Source of the DNA: Gammaproteobacteria bacterium
GTDB taxonomy: Bacteria; Pseudomonadota; Gammaproteobacteria; Enterobacterales; Alteromonadaceae
Assembly (NCBI GenBank): GCA_018826295.1
Contig: JAHJZX010000051.1
Location: 1-64,000 of the forward strand
Length of the DNA stretch: 64,000 nucleotides
Direction: 5' to 3'
Made by a program: the position numbers and the translations under genes. The notes beneath the pieces are model-generated. The model did not search any database. It saw only the letters and a program-made list of their open reading frames with translations, and had not been told where the DNA came from. This document shows positions 55,230-63,011 of this stretch, one piece after another. The number at the start of each line of letters is the position of its first letter. Position 1 is the stretch's first letter.

Positions 55230-55988
55230 TTATTTGCGCCGGCGCAATAGCAAGACGCTCAGTGGCAGTAACCATAACCAGCCGCCGCTGCCGCCACTGC
55301 TATCGCTGCCGCTGGCCGCACCGGTGTTAGTGGTGGGGGTTTGTGTCAGGCCGGCCACGGTATTTGGCCTGGCATCAACGACCACAATAGACTCAATTGT
55401 AACCAGGTTGTCCGCTACCAAAGGTTTATTATCATCCCGGTCACTGTTGCTGTAATTACGCAGTGGTAAATTAGTCAGGCCATTGAAAGAGAAACGCGGC
55501 AATGCGGCAATGGCGTCAGCCACTGACATGTCGCTGCTGCTGATCTGGCCAAAAACGGTAAAGCCACTGTTTTGGAAATCCAGATTGCTGGCGTTGTTAC
55601 TCAGGTTGATAAACCATTGATTGGTTGCACTGTTAGGATTGCCACCTAGTTTAGCCATGGCAACAGTGCCGCGCACGTTAGACCATTTAGGCTCGTTCAG
55701 TATCGGAGCATTGGTTGCAACTGCCTTTAACGGTAGCGCCTGATCAAATACAAAGCCGCCACCCTGGATAACAAAACCAGGCTCAGAGCGGTGCATTACT
55801 GTTCCGTCATACTTGCCGCTATTTACATAGCTGAGAAAATTCTGCACTGTGACCGGGGTACTTTGGTCATATAAGTTTATTTCAAACTTACCCAGATTAG
55901 TTGTTACTTCTACTATGGTGGCTTGCGCCAGACTGGTGTAGCCTAAGGCGAGTGTCGCCAGCAATGTATTAACTAATTTTCCGGTCAT
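55230..55988 (-). CDS. Cyclophilin-type peptidyl-prolyl isomerase with GlyGly-CTERM tail
   Basis: 252 residues from the ATG at 55988 (MTGKLVNTLLATLALGYTSLAQA), with AGGAGA upstream; a farther ATG would place 22 extra residues before the signal peptide. The cyclophilin fold covers about 24-195: VEVTTNLGKFEINLYDQSTPVTVQNFLSYV, VMHRSEPGFVIQGGGF, RGTVAMAKLGGNPNSATNQWFINLSNN. The C-terminus GGSGGWLWLLPLSVLLLRRRK is a GlyGly-CTERM signal (Gly-rich motif, helix, Arg/Lys end) of the kind processed by rhombosortase. It should therefore be a surface-attached foldase rather than a soluble periplasmic one. Confidence 0.82.
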   Translation of the reverse strand: MTGKLVNTLLATLALGYTSLAQATIVEVTTNLGKFEINLYDQSTPVTVQNFLSYVNSGKYDGTVMHRSEPGFVIQGGGFVFDQALPLKAVATNAPILNEPKWSNVRGTVAMAKLGGNPNSATNQWFINLSNNASNLDFQNSGFTVFGQISSSDMSVADAIAALPRFSFNGLTNLPLRNYSNSDRDDNKPLVADNLVTIESIVVVDARPNTVAGLTQTPTTNTGAASGSDSSGGSGGWLWLLPLSVLLLRRRK

Positions 55989-56172
55989 GTTGTCGGTTCT
56001 CCTGTTTAATGCGCAGCAGCATAATAGAGCCAACCGGTTGAAAGCCAGCGGCATAACAATTAATTACGCTTATAGGCAAATGTTAAGCTGATGTTCATGT
56101 AGCCGGAGTAGCTTAAAAGCCGTTTTGTCTTACAGACTTAACCATCGCATGAAAAAAAAATGTAATTAAAAT

Positions 56173-56200
56173 TTGGCTTTAGCGAAAAATCTTTTAGAAT
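56173..56200 (+). promoter_or_regulatory. Sigma70-type promoter of the KfrA-like gene
   Basis: TTGGCT, 16-bp spacer, TAGAAT. It lies 63 bp before the ATG at 56263, in an AT-rich stretch of a 274-bp gap. Confidence 0.4.
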
Positions 56201-56262
56201 ATCGGTTTTGGTTTTAACCCGTATTTGTTGTACTTTTACCCCGCCTGTTGGAAAAATGAACG

Positions 56263-58128
56263 ATGACGCAATATAGTGAAGTTAAGAAGATCTGTGATGA
56301 ATTGCATAAGACCGGCAAACCTGTTTCGCTAGATTATTTAATTTCAAAAGTGCCCGGTGCCCAGGCTAGCTTAGTTGTTCATTACCAGAAATGGCGTAAT
56401 GAACAGGCCAACCACGCTCCGGTGACACCGGAGGCAGATAAGGGTATGTTCAGCAGCGAATTTGTAGCCGCTTTTCAGCGAGAAGCTGAAGCGCACTCTA
56501 AAAAACTGACCGATCAATTAAATCAGCAACTGCAGCAGGCTATGCAGGCAGAAGTGCTGGCGGCAGAGCATAACCGCGAATTGCAGCAGCAAATTGGCCA
56601 GCTTGAGCAACGAAAAACCGAGCTGGAAAACAGCTTGCAACAACAACAACAGCAACTGGCAACCCAATCAGAAAAATTTGCCAGCCTGACTGATGAACGC
56701 GATGAAGCGGTAAGCCAAAATCACTTTCAGGCAGATCAGCTACAAAAAACCAGCGCTGAACTGGAAAAAGCCAACACTGAGTTGGAGCAATTGCGCTCTG
56801 AACTGGCGTTAGCCGATCAAGAGCTGAACGATAGCAAAACCAGCCTGAAACAACTAGAAAACCAACTGGCGCAGCTCAGCAAACAAGCCGAAGAAGCCCA
56901 GCAGCAAGCGCAACAAGGCAAAGCTGAGACAGAACAACTGCAGTTAAAGCTGATAGCGGCTCAGCAGGCGCAGGAAGAGCTGGAGCAACAACTGCAGGGC
57001 GAGCAACAACAAAACCAGCAACGTCTGCAACAACTGCAGGCAGAGCTTGCGGCTACAGAGCAACAACTGGAACCGCTGCAAAGCAAAGCTGATGCTGCGG
57101 CAAAACTGGAGCAACAGCTAAAGCAATTGCAAGACGCTGAAACTAAAGTTAAAGCAGAACTTGATAAAGCCCGTCAGGATAGTAAAAAGGCACTGGACGA
57201 CTTACAAACCCGTGAGCATGATGTAACCGAATTACAGGCCATGCTGGACGAGTTTGAAAGCAAGTTGCAGCAAGCCACTAAAACCGAAACTCAGGCTGTC
57301 GCACTTAATAAACGCCTGCAAGCTCAACTAGAACAATTAAAAAACAGCAAGGGTGAATCGGTCGCTACCGACGGGCAAGATGCTGATCACTCTGCTGAAC
57401 TGGCAGCACTGCAAACCGAGCTGAAAAAAGCCCAAGCCGAGCTGACCAGCTCGCAGAAAAAAATAGAGCAGCTGAGCAGTGAGCGTGATGATGCCCTGAA
57501 GTCACTTGAGACGGCAAAGCAAGCCGCACCGGCGGCCGCGGAAAGCAACGTGGTAACGGCAGAGCTGGACAGCGCCCTGACGGCAGAATATGAAGCCCAA
57601 GCCAAAGTCGCGGCTGAGAGCATTTCACGGTTGGAAAAAGAGCTGGAGCAGCTGACAAAGCAGCTTAGTGAAGTTAATAAAGAACTCGATCACAGTAAAC
57701 GTGACGCCGATGTGCAGCGTGACAGTGCGGTTAAGGCGCAAGAACAACTTGATGCCATGCAAAAAGCACAAAGCGATGATATTGATGAATCGCAGGATAT
57801 CCAGGCCAGCCTGGATCAGTTGCGTGCAAACAACGCTATGTTGAAAGAACAGGCTGCTATCACTGCTAATCACCAGAGCGAACAGCGTGAAATTATTCGC
57901 CAGTTACGCGAAGAGCTGCAACAGCAACGTGATCAGGTGGCGGATATGCAACTGGAGCAGGACAAGCTTAAAAAGCAAAAATCGCAGCTTGAGCAGCAAG
58001 TTAGCTTTGTAAAAGACAACGCCGCTTCCACTATTGAACGCCTGACACGTTATCGTGAACAGGCGCAGGAAAAGATCGAAAAATTAGAGAAAAAACTGGG
58101 CAGTAACCGGGCCTCAGACGCACTGTAA
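56263..58128 (+). CDS. KfrA-like DNA-binding protein with very long coiled coil
   Basis: 621 residues. The N-terminal ~55 (EVKKICDELHKTGKPVSLDYLISKVPGAQASLVVHYQKWRNE) match the KfrA N-terminal HTH. From residue 75 to the end the protein is almost all heptad-like, rich in Gln, Glu, Lys, Leu and Ala (LEQRKTELENSLQQQQQQLAT style), forming a coiled coil of over 500 residues, longer than plasmid KfrA (about 310-350). KfrA is a plasmid-borne regulator and nucleoid-associated or partition accessory. A chromosomal version near a ParA-like pair may structure DNA. The gene is followed convergently by the kinase gene. Confidence 0.75.
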   Translation: MTQYSEVKKICDELHKTGKPVSLDYLISKVPGAQASLVVHYQKWRNEQANHAPVTPEADKGMFSSEFVAAFQREAEAHSKKLTDQLNQQLQQAMQAEVLAAEHNRELQQQIGQLEQRKTELENSLQQQQQQLATQSEKFASLTDERDEAVSQNHFQADQLQKTSAELEKANTELEQLRSELALADQELNDSKTSLKQLENQLAQLSKQAEEAQQQAQQGKAETEQLQLKLIAAQQAQEELEQQLQGEQQQNQQRLQQLQAELAATEQQLEPLQSKADAAAKLEQQLKQLQDAETKVKAELDKARQDSKKALDDLQTREHDVTELQAMLDEFESKLQQATKTETQAVALNKRLQAQLEQLKNSKGESVATDGQDADHSAELAALQTELKKAQAELTSSQKKIEQLSSERDDALKSLETAKQAAPAAAESNVVTAELDSALTAEYEAQAKVAAESISRLEKELEQLTKQLSEVNKELDHSKRDADVQRDSAVKAQEQLDAMQKAQSDDIDESQDIQASLDQLRANNAMLKEQAAITANHQSEQREIIRQLREELQQQRDQVADMQLEQDKLKKQKSQLEQQVSFVKDNAASTIERLTRYREQAQEKIEKLEKKLGSNRASDAL

Positions 58129-58138
58129 GCCACAAACG

Positions 58139-59458
58139 TTACTGCGCAAAGCGGATACGGAAACAACTGCCGGGTGTTTCACCCGGCATGTATTCTAACT
58201 GTGCATCCTGCACCTGCAATAACGCCCGCGACAAACTTAAGCCGATACCAGAACCTGTTGTTTTAGTTGTAAAAAACGGAACAAACATCTGCTGCGCGAC
58301 CTGCTCACTGATGCCAGGGCCGCTATCAATAATATCTAACTGCCATTGTTGCTGCGCATTACGTTGTAGGATCACACTAAGCTGTTGCTGCGCGCTGTGC
58401 TGCATCGCATCCAGCGCATTTTGCAGCAGGTTAATCAGCACCTGCTCTATCAGTGCTTCATCCAGCCACAGCATCGCCTGTGCCGGCAGTTGTGTATCAA
58501 GCTGCACAGCCTGCTGCACCAGAGCCTGACGCTGCAAGGCCAGACAATTATTAATTAGCGTAACCAGATCAGTATGTTGTAACTTCGGTTGCTGTGGCTG
58601 GCTTAGCTGCTTAAACGCCAGGATAAATTCAGCCAGATGCTGGCCCCGCCGGTTAATCGTAGTCAGCGCTTCGGTTAAATCCGCATGGTCATCCTGGCTT
58701 AGCACGGCGCCGGCGGGTGGCAAAATTTGCCGGCAACTTTGCGCCAGTGATGCCATAGGCGTAACCGAATTAGCAATTTCGTGCGTTAGTACCCGGGTAA
58801 GCTGCTGGTATGCCTGCACTTCCTGTTGCAACAACGCCTGATTAATACTTTGCAATGTCACCAGTTTACGCAGCTGCCCCTGAATACGGCTGCAGACAAT
58901 GCTTAACGCCAGCCGGTCAGTGTAGCCTGCTTGCTGCCAGTGTAACTGGCCTTGAGAATGCGTGCTGGTTTGGCTCAGTATCGCCAGCAATGGCTGCAAG
59001 CCGGCGTCATCAAAACGGCCGTGCTGCAACTGCTGGTATTGCGCCACCGATAACAGACGCTGCGCCGCCGGATTAGCCTGTAATAGCTGGTTGTTGTCGG
59101 TAAACTCCAGCACGGCAATATCCAGCTGACTAAGCAGCGTTTGCAGATATTGCGCTTTGGCCTCGGCCTGCTGCCGGCTGTTGCCCAGTTGCTGTTGTAC
59201 CTGCGTCAACAAATGCTGCAGTAGCGGCTGGCCGCGCAGCGTCAGCGAGGTATCCTGATTGGCCAGCGCTTTCAGTACCAGTACCGTTTGTCGCTGCAGC
59301 CTTTGGCTGTGTTGCCAAATCAACCCGGCAATCAACAGTGCACTGAGAGTCAGCAGCAGCGCCAATGCCGACGGCCCGGCCAACCATTGCCGGCCGGCCA
59401 GTAACATAACAACCGCAAAACTGCTGAGCAATAGTAATAAACGCAGATTAAAGGCCAT
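58139..59458 (-). CDS. Sensor histidine kinase of module 2
   Basis: 439 residues. Two N-terminal helices (LRLLLLLSSFAVVMLLAG and ALALLLTLSALLIAGLIW) lie almost back to back, then a linker, a PAS-like region (LDIAVLEFTDNNQLLQANPAAQRLL), H-box LTHEIANSVTPMASL, N-box VLINLLQNALDAM and G/F boxes DIIDSGPGISEQVAQQMFVPFFTTKTTGSGIGLSLSR. The same plan as the kinase at 35321, including the near-absent periplasmic loop, indicates a paralogue. Its start overlaps the response-regulator stop by 11 bp. Confidence 0.88.
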   Translation of the reverse strand: MAFNLRLLLLLSSFAVVMLLAGRQWLAGPSALALLLTLSALLIAGLIWQHSQRLQRQTVLVLKALANQDTSLTLRGQPLLQHLLTQVQQQLGNSRQQAEAKAQYLQTLLSQLDIAVLEFTDNNQLLQANPAAQRLLSVAQYQQLQHGRFDDAGLQPLLAILSQTSTHSQGQLHWQQAGYTDRLALSIVCSRIQGQLRKLVTLQSINQALLQQEVQAYQQLTRVLTHEIANSVTPMASLAQSCRQILPPAGAVLSQDDHADLTEALTTINRRGQHLAEFILAFKQLSQPQQPKLQHTDLVTLINNCLALQRQALVQQAVQLDTQLPAQAMLWLDEALIEQVLINLLQNALDAMQHSAQQQLSVILQRNAQQQWQLDIIDSGPGISEQVAQQMFVPFFTTKTTGSGIGLSLSRALLQVQDAQLEYMPGETPGSCFRIRFAQ

Positions 59459-60806
59459 ATTTCTCCAACCGCCGGTACAGGGCGCCGCGGGTTAAGCCCA
59501 GCGCTTTTGCCGCCTGGCTGACATTGCCCTGATAGTATTGCAGTGCCTGACGGATCGTCTTTTCTTCGACAAATTCCAGCAGAAAATCGGTATCCGCTTC
59601 CGGCGTCGCAGGCGCGGCCAGCTCTTTTGGGTGCAATTGACTGAAATCCAGCGTATTGCCCCCGGCCAGTACCACAGCACGCTCTACCGCGTGTGCCAGT
59701 TGGCGCACATTGCCCGGCCAGTCGTAATGTTGCAACGCGCGCAGATCGCTGCTGCTGATCTGTAAGCCGCCACGCTGATACTTTTGGCTGTAATGCTGCA
59801 GATACCAGTTTAGCAGCAAAGGAATATCGTCTTTACGCGCGCGTAGCGGTGGCAAGACAATCTCTACGGTGTTAATGCGATACAGCAAATCCTGGCGGAA
59901 GCTGCCTTCTGCTACCGCCTGATATAAGTTTTCGTTAGTGGCGCAAATTAAGCGGATATCCACCGCGACTCTCTGGCTGGCACCGACCGGCACCACAGTG
60001 CGATTTTGCAGCGCGGTTAATAATTTCGCTTGCTGTGGCAGGGCTAAATTAGCCAGTTCGTCCAGCAATAGCGTGCCGGCATTGGCCTGCACGAAGCGGC
60101 CGGCGTAATCAGCTTTGGCATCGGTAAAGGCGCCTTTTTTATGGCCAAACAGCTCACTTTCCAGCAAACCAGCGTTTAAACTGCCCATATCCACACTGAC
60201 AAAAGGCTTAGCGGCGCGCTTTGATGCCTGATGAATGGCCTGTGCTACCAAGGCTTTACCGGTACCACTTTCACCCAGCAGCAGCACATTGGCATCGGTA
60301 GCGGCTACTTTGTCGATGGTACGCAGCACTTGTTGCATTGCCGGGCTATTGCCCAGTAGCGGAATGTCAGTGCCGGCTGCGGCTGAGTCAGCAGATTTTT
60401 GCGGCAGGCTGCTTTGCTGTGCTGTGTGTTGCAGCGCCTGCATTAAGCTTTGCAGTAGCTGCTCGTTCTGCCAGGGCTTGGCAATAAAGTTGGCGGCGCC
60501 CAATTGCATCGCCCGCACTGCCAGCGGCAAGGCAGCATAGGCGGTCATCATCACCACTTTTAACGTTGGCTGCGTCTGCAGTGCTTGCTTCAAATAGAAC
60601 AGGCCCTCTTCACCGCTTTGCGTATCGCGGCTGAAATTCATGTCCAGTAACAGCAGATCAAATGGCTGGCTGCTCAGGGTGCTTAGTAGCTGTGCCGGCT
60701 CATGCAGTGTGCTGACGTGGCCAAAGTGCTGTTTCAGAAAAATGCGGCTGGCGGTGAGAATATCCTGATTATCATCCAGCACCAGCACAGCGTACGACTG
60801 CTTCAT
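59448..60806 (-). CDS. Sigma54-dependent NtrC-family response regulator of module 2
   Basis: 452 residues; AAGGA precedes the ATG. Receiver domain with phosphoacceptor Asp55 (LLLLDMNF), Thr in VMMTAY and Lys in AKPW; AAA+ domain with Walker A GESGTGKALVA and Walker B GTLLLDEL; C-terminal Fis HTH (GNVSQAAKALGLTRGALYRRLEKYG). The sigma54 loop reads GAFTDA (225-230), the same change from GAFTGA as the paralogue at 36591. It is divergent from the ABC operon it should control; UAS palindromes and a -24/-12 promoter lie in between. Confidence 0.9.
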   Translation of the reverse strand: MKQSYAVLVLDDNQDILTASRIFLKQHFGHVSTLHEPAQLLSTLSSQPFDLLLLDMNFSRDTQSGEEGLFYLKQALQTQPTLKVVMMTAYAALPLAVRAMQLGAANFIAKPWQNEQLLQSLMQALQHTAQQSSLPQKSADSAAAGTDIPLLGNSPAMQQVLRTIDKVAATDANVLLLGESGTGKALVAQAIHQASKRAAKPFVSVDMGSLNAGLLESELFGHKKGAFTDAKADYAGRFVQANAGTLLLDELANLALPQQAKLLTALQNRTVVPVGASQRVAVDIRLICATNENLYQAVAEGSFRQDLLYRINTVEIVLPPLRARKDDIPLLLNWYLQHYSQKYQRGGLQISSSDLRALQHYDWPGNVRQLAHAVERAVVLAGGNTLDFSQLHPKELAAPATPEADTDFLLEFVEEKTIRQALQYYQGNVSQAAKALGLTRGALYRRLEKYGL

Positions 60807-60900
60807 ATTGTCTTCCTTGCGGTTTATTCCAGCACCCTACCGAAAAGCGTATTAGCAAGCAACAAGCTTTTAAATCCAACAAGTTAAGGCTGTTTTGACC

Positions 60901-60939
60901 TGTCCAATAATGGACACCCTGTTGTACCGTCAGCGGACA
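60901..60939. promoter_or_regulatory. Activator sites (GTCC-N6-GGAC) for the sigma54 promoter of module 2
   Basis: TGTCCAATAATGGACA (60901-60916) is a strong palindrome; a second, degenerate copy TACC-N6-GGAC (60925-60938) follows 23 bp on. They are about 55-90 bp upstream of the -24 element. The spacing and core match the paired sites before module 1. Confidence 0.65.
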
Positions 60940-60990
60940 CTCTTGCAATCGCAAAAGCAATAAATTGTTTAATATCAATAATATATTGTT

Positions 60991-61005
60991 TGGCACGCAC
61001 TTTGC
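60991..61005 (+). promoter_or_regulatory. Sigma54 (-24/-12) promoter of ABC module 2
   Basis: TGGCACGCACTTTGC is a perfect match to TGGCAC-N5-TTGC. It lies 43 bp before the adaptor ATG and next to a divergent sigma54 activator gene. Confidence 0.88.
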
Positions 61006-61048
61006 GTTAATAACGCCAACCCGCATTGCTATTTTTTGGAGCAGACAA

Positions 61049-62299
61049 ATGGATAAGAAAATAAGCCGCAGCACCAAAAGCCGACTGATAAAGCCTGCAG
61101 TGGTGTTTACTTTGCTGGCCGTTACAGTTTGGTTTGGCAGCAGCTGGCAGGCCAGCGCGCAACTGTCGGTGCTGTTGCCACTAAGTTCGGTCAGTACCGC
61201 GTTAGTTGAGCAGCAAAGTCTGCAGGAGAGCATAGCGCTGCGCGCTAATGTGCTGCCGCAACAAACGGTGTTTCTGGATGTAATAGAGGGCGGCCGGGTA
61301 GAAGAAAAACTGGCCGAACAGGGGCAGTTTGTCGAGCAGGGCCAGCCACTGGTAAAGCTGAGCAATACTGCGCTGCAGCTGGATTTAATCAGCCGCGAAG
61401 CCCAGGTTACCGAGCAGATGAATTTTCTGCGCAATACGCAAATGACCATTGAAACCAACCGCTTAAACCTGAAACGCGACGTGCTGGATATTGAACACCA
61501 GATAACCACGTTAAGCCGTAACCTGGCGCAAAGCGAGCCGCTGGTAAAAAACGGCGTGCTGGCCAAAGAGCACCTGCTGAACCTGCAACAGGATTTAAGC
61601 TATCAGCAACAGCGACTGGTACTGACTAAACAACAACAGCAGCAGGAAGAAGCCATTCGCCAGCAACAGCTCAGCCAGCTGAGCGACAGTGTCGCCATGC
61701 TGACAAAGAATCTGGAGTTTGCAAGACAGAACGTACAGAACCTGCTGGTTAAAGCGCCGGTTAGTGGTTATCTGAGTGAATTTAACGTCGAAGCCGGTGA
61801 GTCGCGCGCGCCGGGCAGCCGCATGGGCCAGATTGATATCCCCGGCCAATACAAACTGGTGGCCAGTGTCGATGAATTTTACATAAGCCGGGTAGCTACT
61901 GGCATGCAAGCCACTGCACAGCTGAATCAACAGCCGCTTGACCTTGTTGTCAGCCGCATTGATAGCCGGGTGGTGAATAACCAGTTTCAACTCGAGTTTA
62001 GCCTGCCGGGCGGGCACAACGTTACCCGTGGTCAGTCAGTCAATTTAACTCTGCAACTGGAAGCGCAGCAACGCACTGCGCTGGTACTGCCGCGTGGTGC
62101 CTATTTAGCCGACAGCGCCGGTCAGTACGTGTATGTGCTGGACAGCGACAGTGCCGTAGCACGCAAACAAGCCGTTACTCTTGGCAAACAGAGCGCCAAC
62201 CAGATTGAAATTGTCAGCGGCCTTAACGCCGGTGACCAGGTAATTATTTCCGGCTATCGCGATTTCGCCCAAGCCGATACTATTCAGTTACAACAATAA
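61049..62299 (+). CDS. MacA/HlyD-type periplasmic adaptor of module 2
   Basis: 416 residues from the ATG at 61049 (MDKKISRSTKSRLIKPAVVFTLLAVTVWFGSSW), with GGAG 7 nt before; an in-frame ATG 84 bp upstream lies across the sigma54 promoter and is rejected. One anchor helix (about 15-32), first lipoyl half (EGGRVEEKLAEQGQFVEQGQPLVKLSNT), a long coiled-coil hairpin (about 110-215), second lipoyl half LLVKAPVSGYLSEFNVEAGESRAPGSRMG, then barrel domains with VLPRGAYLADSAGQYVYVLDSD. It would contact an outer-membrane factor. Start of the module 2 operon. Confidence 0.87.
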   Translation: MDKKISRSTKSRLIKPAVVFTLLAVTVWFGSSWQASAQLSVLLPLSSVSTALVEQQSLQESIALRANVLPQQTVFLDVIEGGRVEEKLAEQGQFVEQGQPLVKLSNTALQLDLISREAQVTEQMNFLRNTQMTIETNRLNLKRDVLDIEHQITTLSRNLAQSEPLVKNGVLAKEHLLNLQQDLSYQQQRLVLTKQQQQQEEAIRQQQLSQLSDSVAMLTKNLEFARQNVQNLLVKAPVSGYLSEFNVEAGESRAPGSRMGQIDIPGQYKLVASVDEFYISRVATGMQATAQLNQQPLDLVVSRIDSRVVNNQFQLEFSLPGGHNVTRGQSVNLTLQLEAQQRTALVLPRGAYLADSAGQYVYVLDSDSAVARKQAVTLGKQSANQIEIVSGLNAGDQVIISGYRDFAQADTIQLQQ

Positions 62300-62309
62300 G
62301 GACAGCAAG

Positions 62310-63011
62310 ATGATCCAGTTACAACAATTAAACCGGGTGTTTCGCACCGCCGAGCTTGAAACCACGGCGCTGAACCAGATTGATTTACACATTGAACAAG
62401 GCGACTTTGTTGCCATTATGGGCCCTTCCGGCTGCGGTAAATCTACCCTGCTGAGCATTCTAGGCATGCTGGACAGCCCCAGCGCCGGCGCTTACCTGTT
62501 CGAAGGTACCGATATTGCCCGTTACAGCGAAAAACAGCTGGCGCAGCTTAGAAAAACCAAACTCGGCTTTGTGTTTCAAAGCTTTAACCTGATTGATGAG
62601 CTAACGGTATTTCAGAATGTAGAACTGCCGCTGCAGTATCAGGGCGTCGCTGCCGGCGAGCGTAAACAGCGGGTAGAGGCGATATTACAACGGATGCAGA
62701 TAGACCATCGTGCCGATCATTTACCGCTGCAACTATCCGGTGGTCAGCAGCAACGGGTGGCAGTAGCACGCGCCTTAGTCATTAACCCGGCACTGATTTT
62801 AGCCGACGAACCCACCGGTAACCTGGACTCAAAAAACAGCGAAGAAGTGATGCAGATGCTGCGCCAGCTTAACCGTGACGGCACCACTGTCGTAATGGTT
62901 ACCCATTCTGAGCATGAATCACGCTATGCCAGCCGTATCGTACGGATGCTGGACGGCCAGATTATTACCGAGCGGGCCATGGAAGCCAAGCAGGAGGCGA
63001 AATATGCTTAA
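62310..63011 (+). CDS. ABC transporter ATP-binding protein of module 2
   Basis: 233 residues. Walker A GPSGCGKST, Q-loop region GFVFQSFNLIDELTVFQNVELPL, signature LSGGQQQR, Walker B LILADEPTGNLDS, H-loop MVTHSE. It is a close paralogue of the module 1 ATPase but lacks that protein's Gln/Ala tail. It starts 10 bp after the adaptor stop, and the next permease start overlaps its end by 8 bp. Confidence 0.93.
   Translation: MIQLQQLNRVFRTAELETTALNQIDLHIEQGDFVAIMGPSGCGKSTLLSILGMLDSPSAGAYLFEGTDIARYSEKQLAQLRKTKLGFVFQSFNLIDELTVFQNVELPLQYQGVAAGERKQRVEAILQRMQIDHRADHLPLQLSGGQQQRVAVARALVINPALILADEPTGNLDSKNSEEVMQMLRQLNRDGTTVVMVTHSEHESRYASRIVRMLDGQIITERAMEAKQEAKYA

Noticed and set aside
60943-60960. TTGCAATCGCAAAAGCAA, resembling the LacI-type operator, in the module 2 promoter region
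   Set aside because: Only the left half matches; the right half is not palindromic and the gene set is unrelated to the sugar locus.
60772-61566. 264-codon open frame on the minus strand over the start of module 2
   Set aside because: It runs across the sigma54 promoter and antisense to the adaptor gene, and the protein has shadow-like Cys/Ser/Leu composition.
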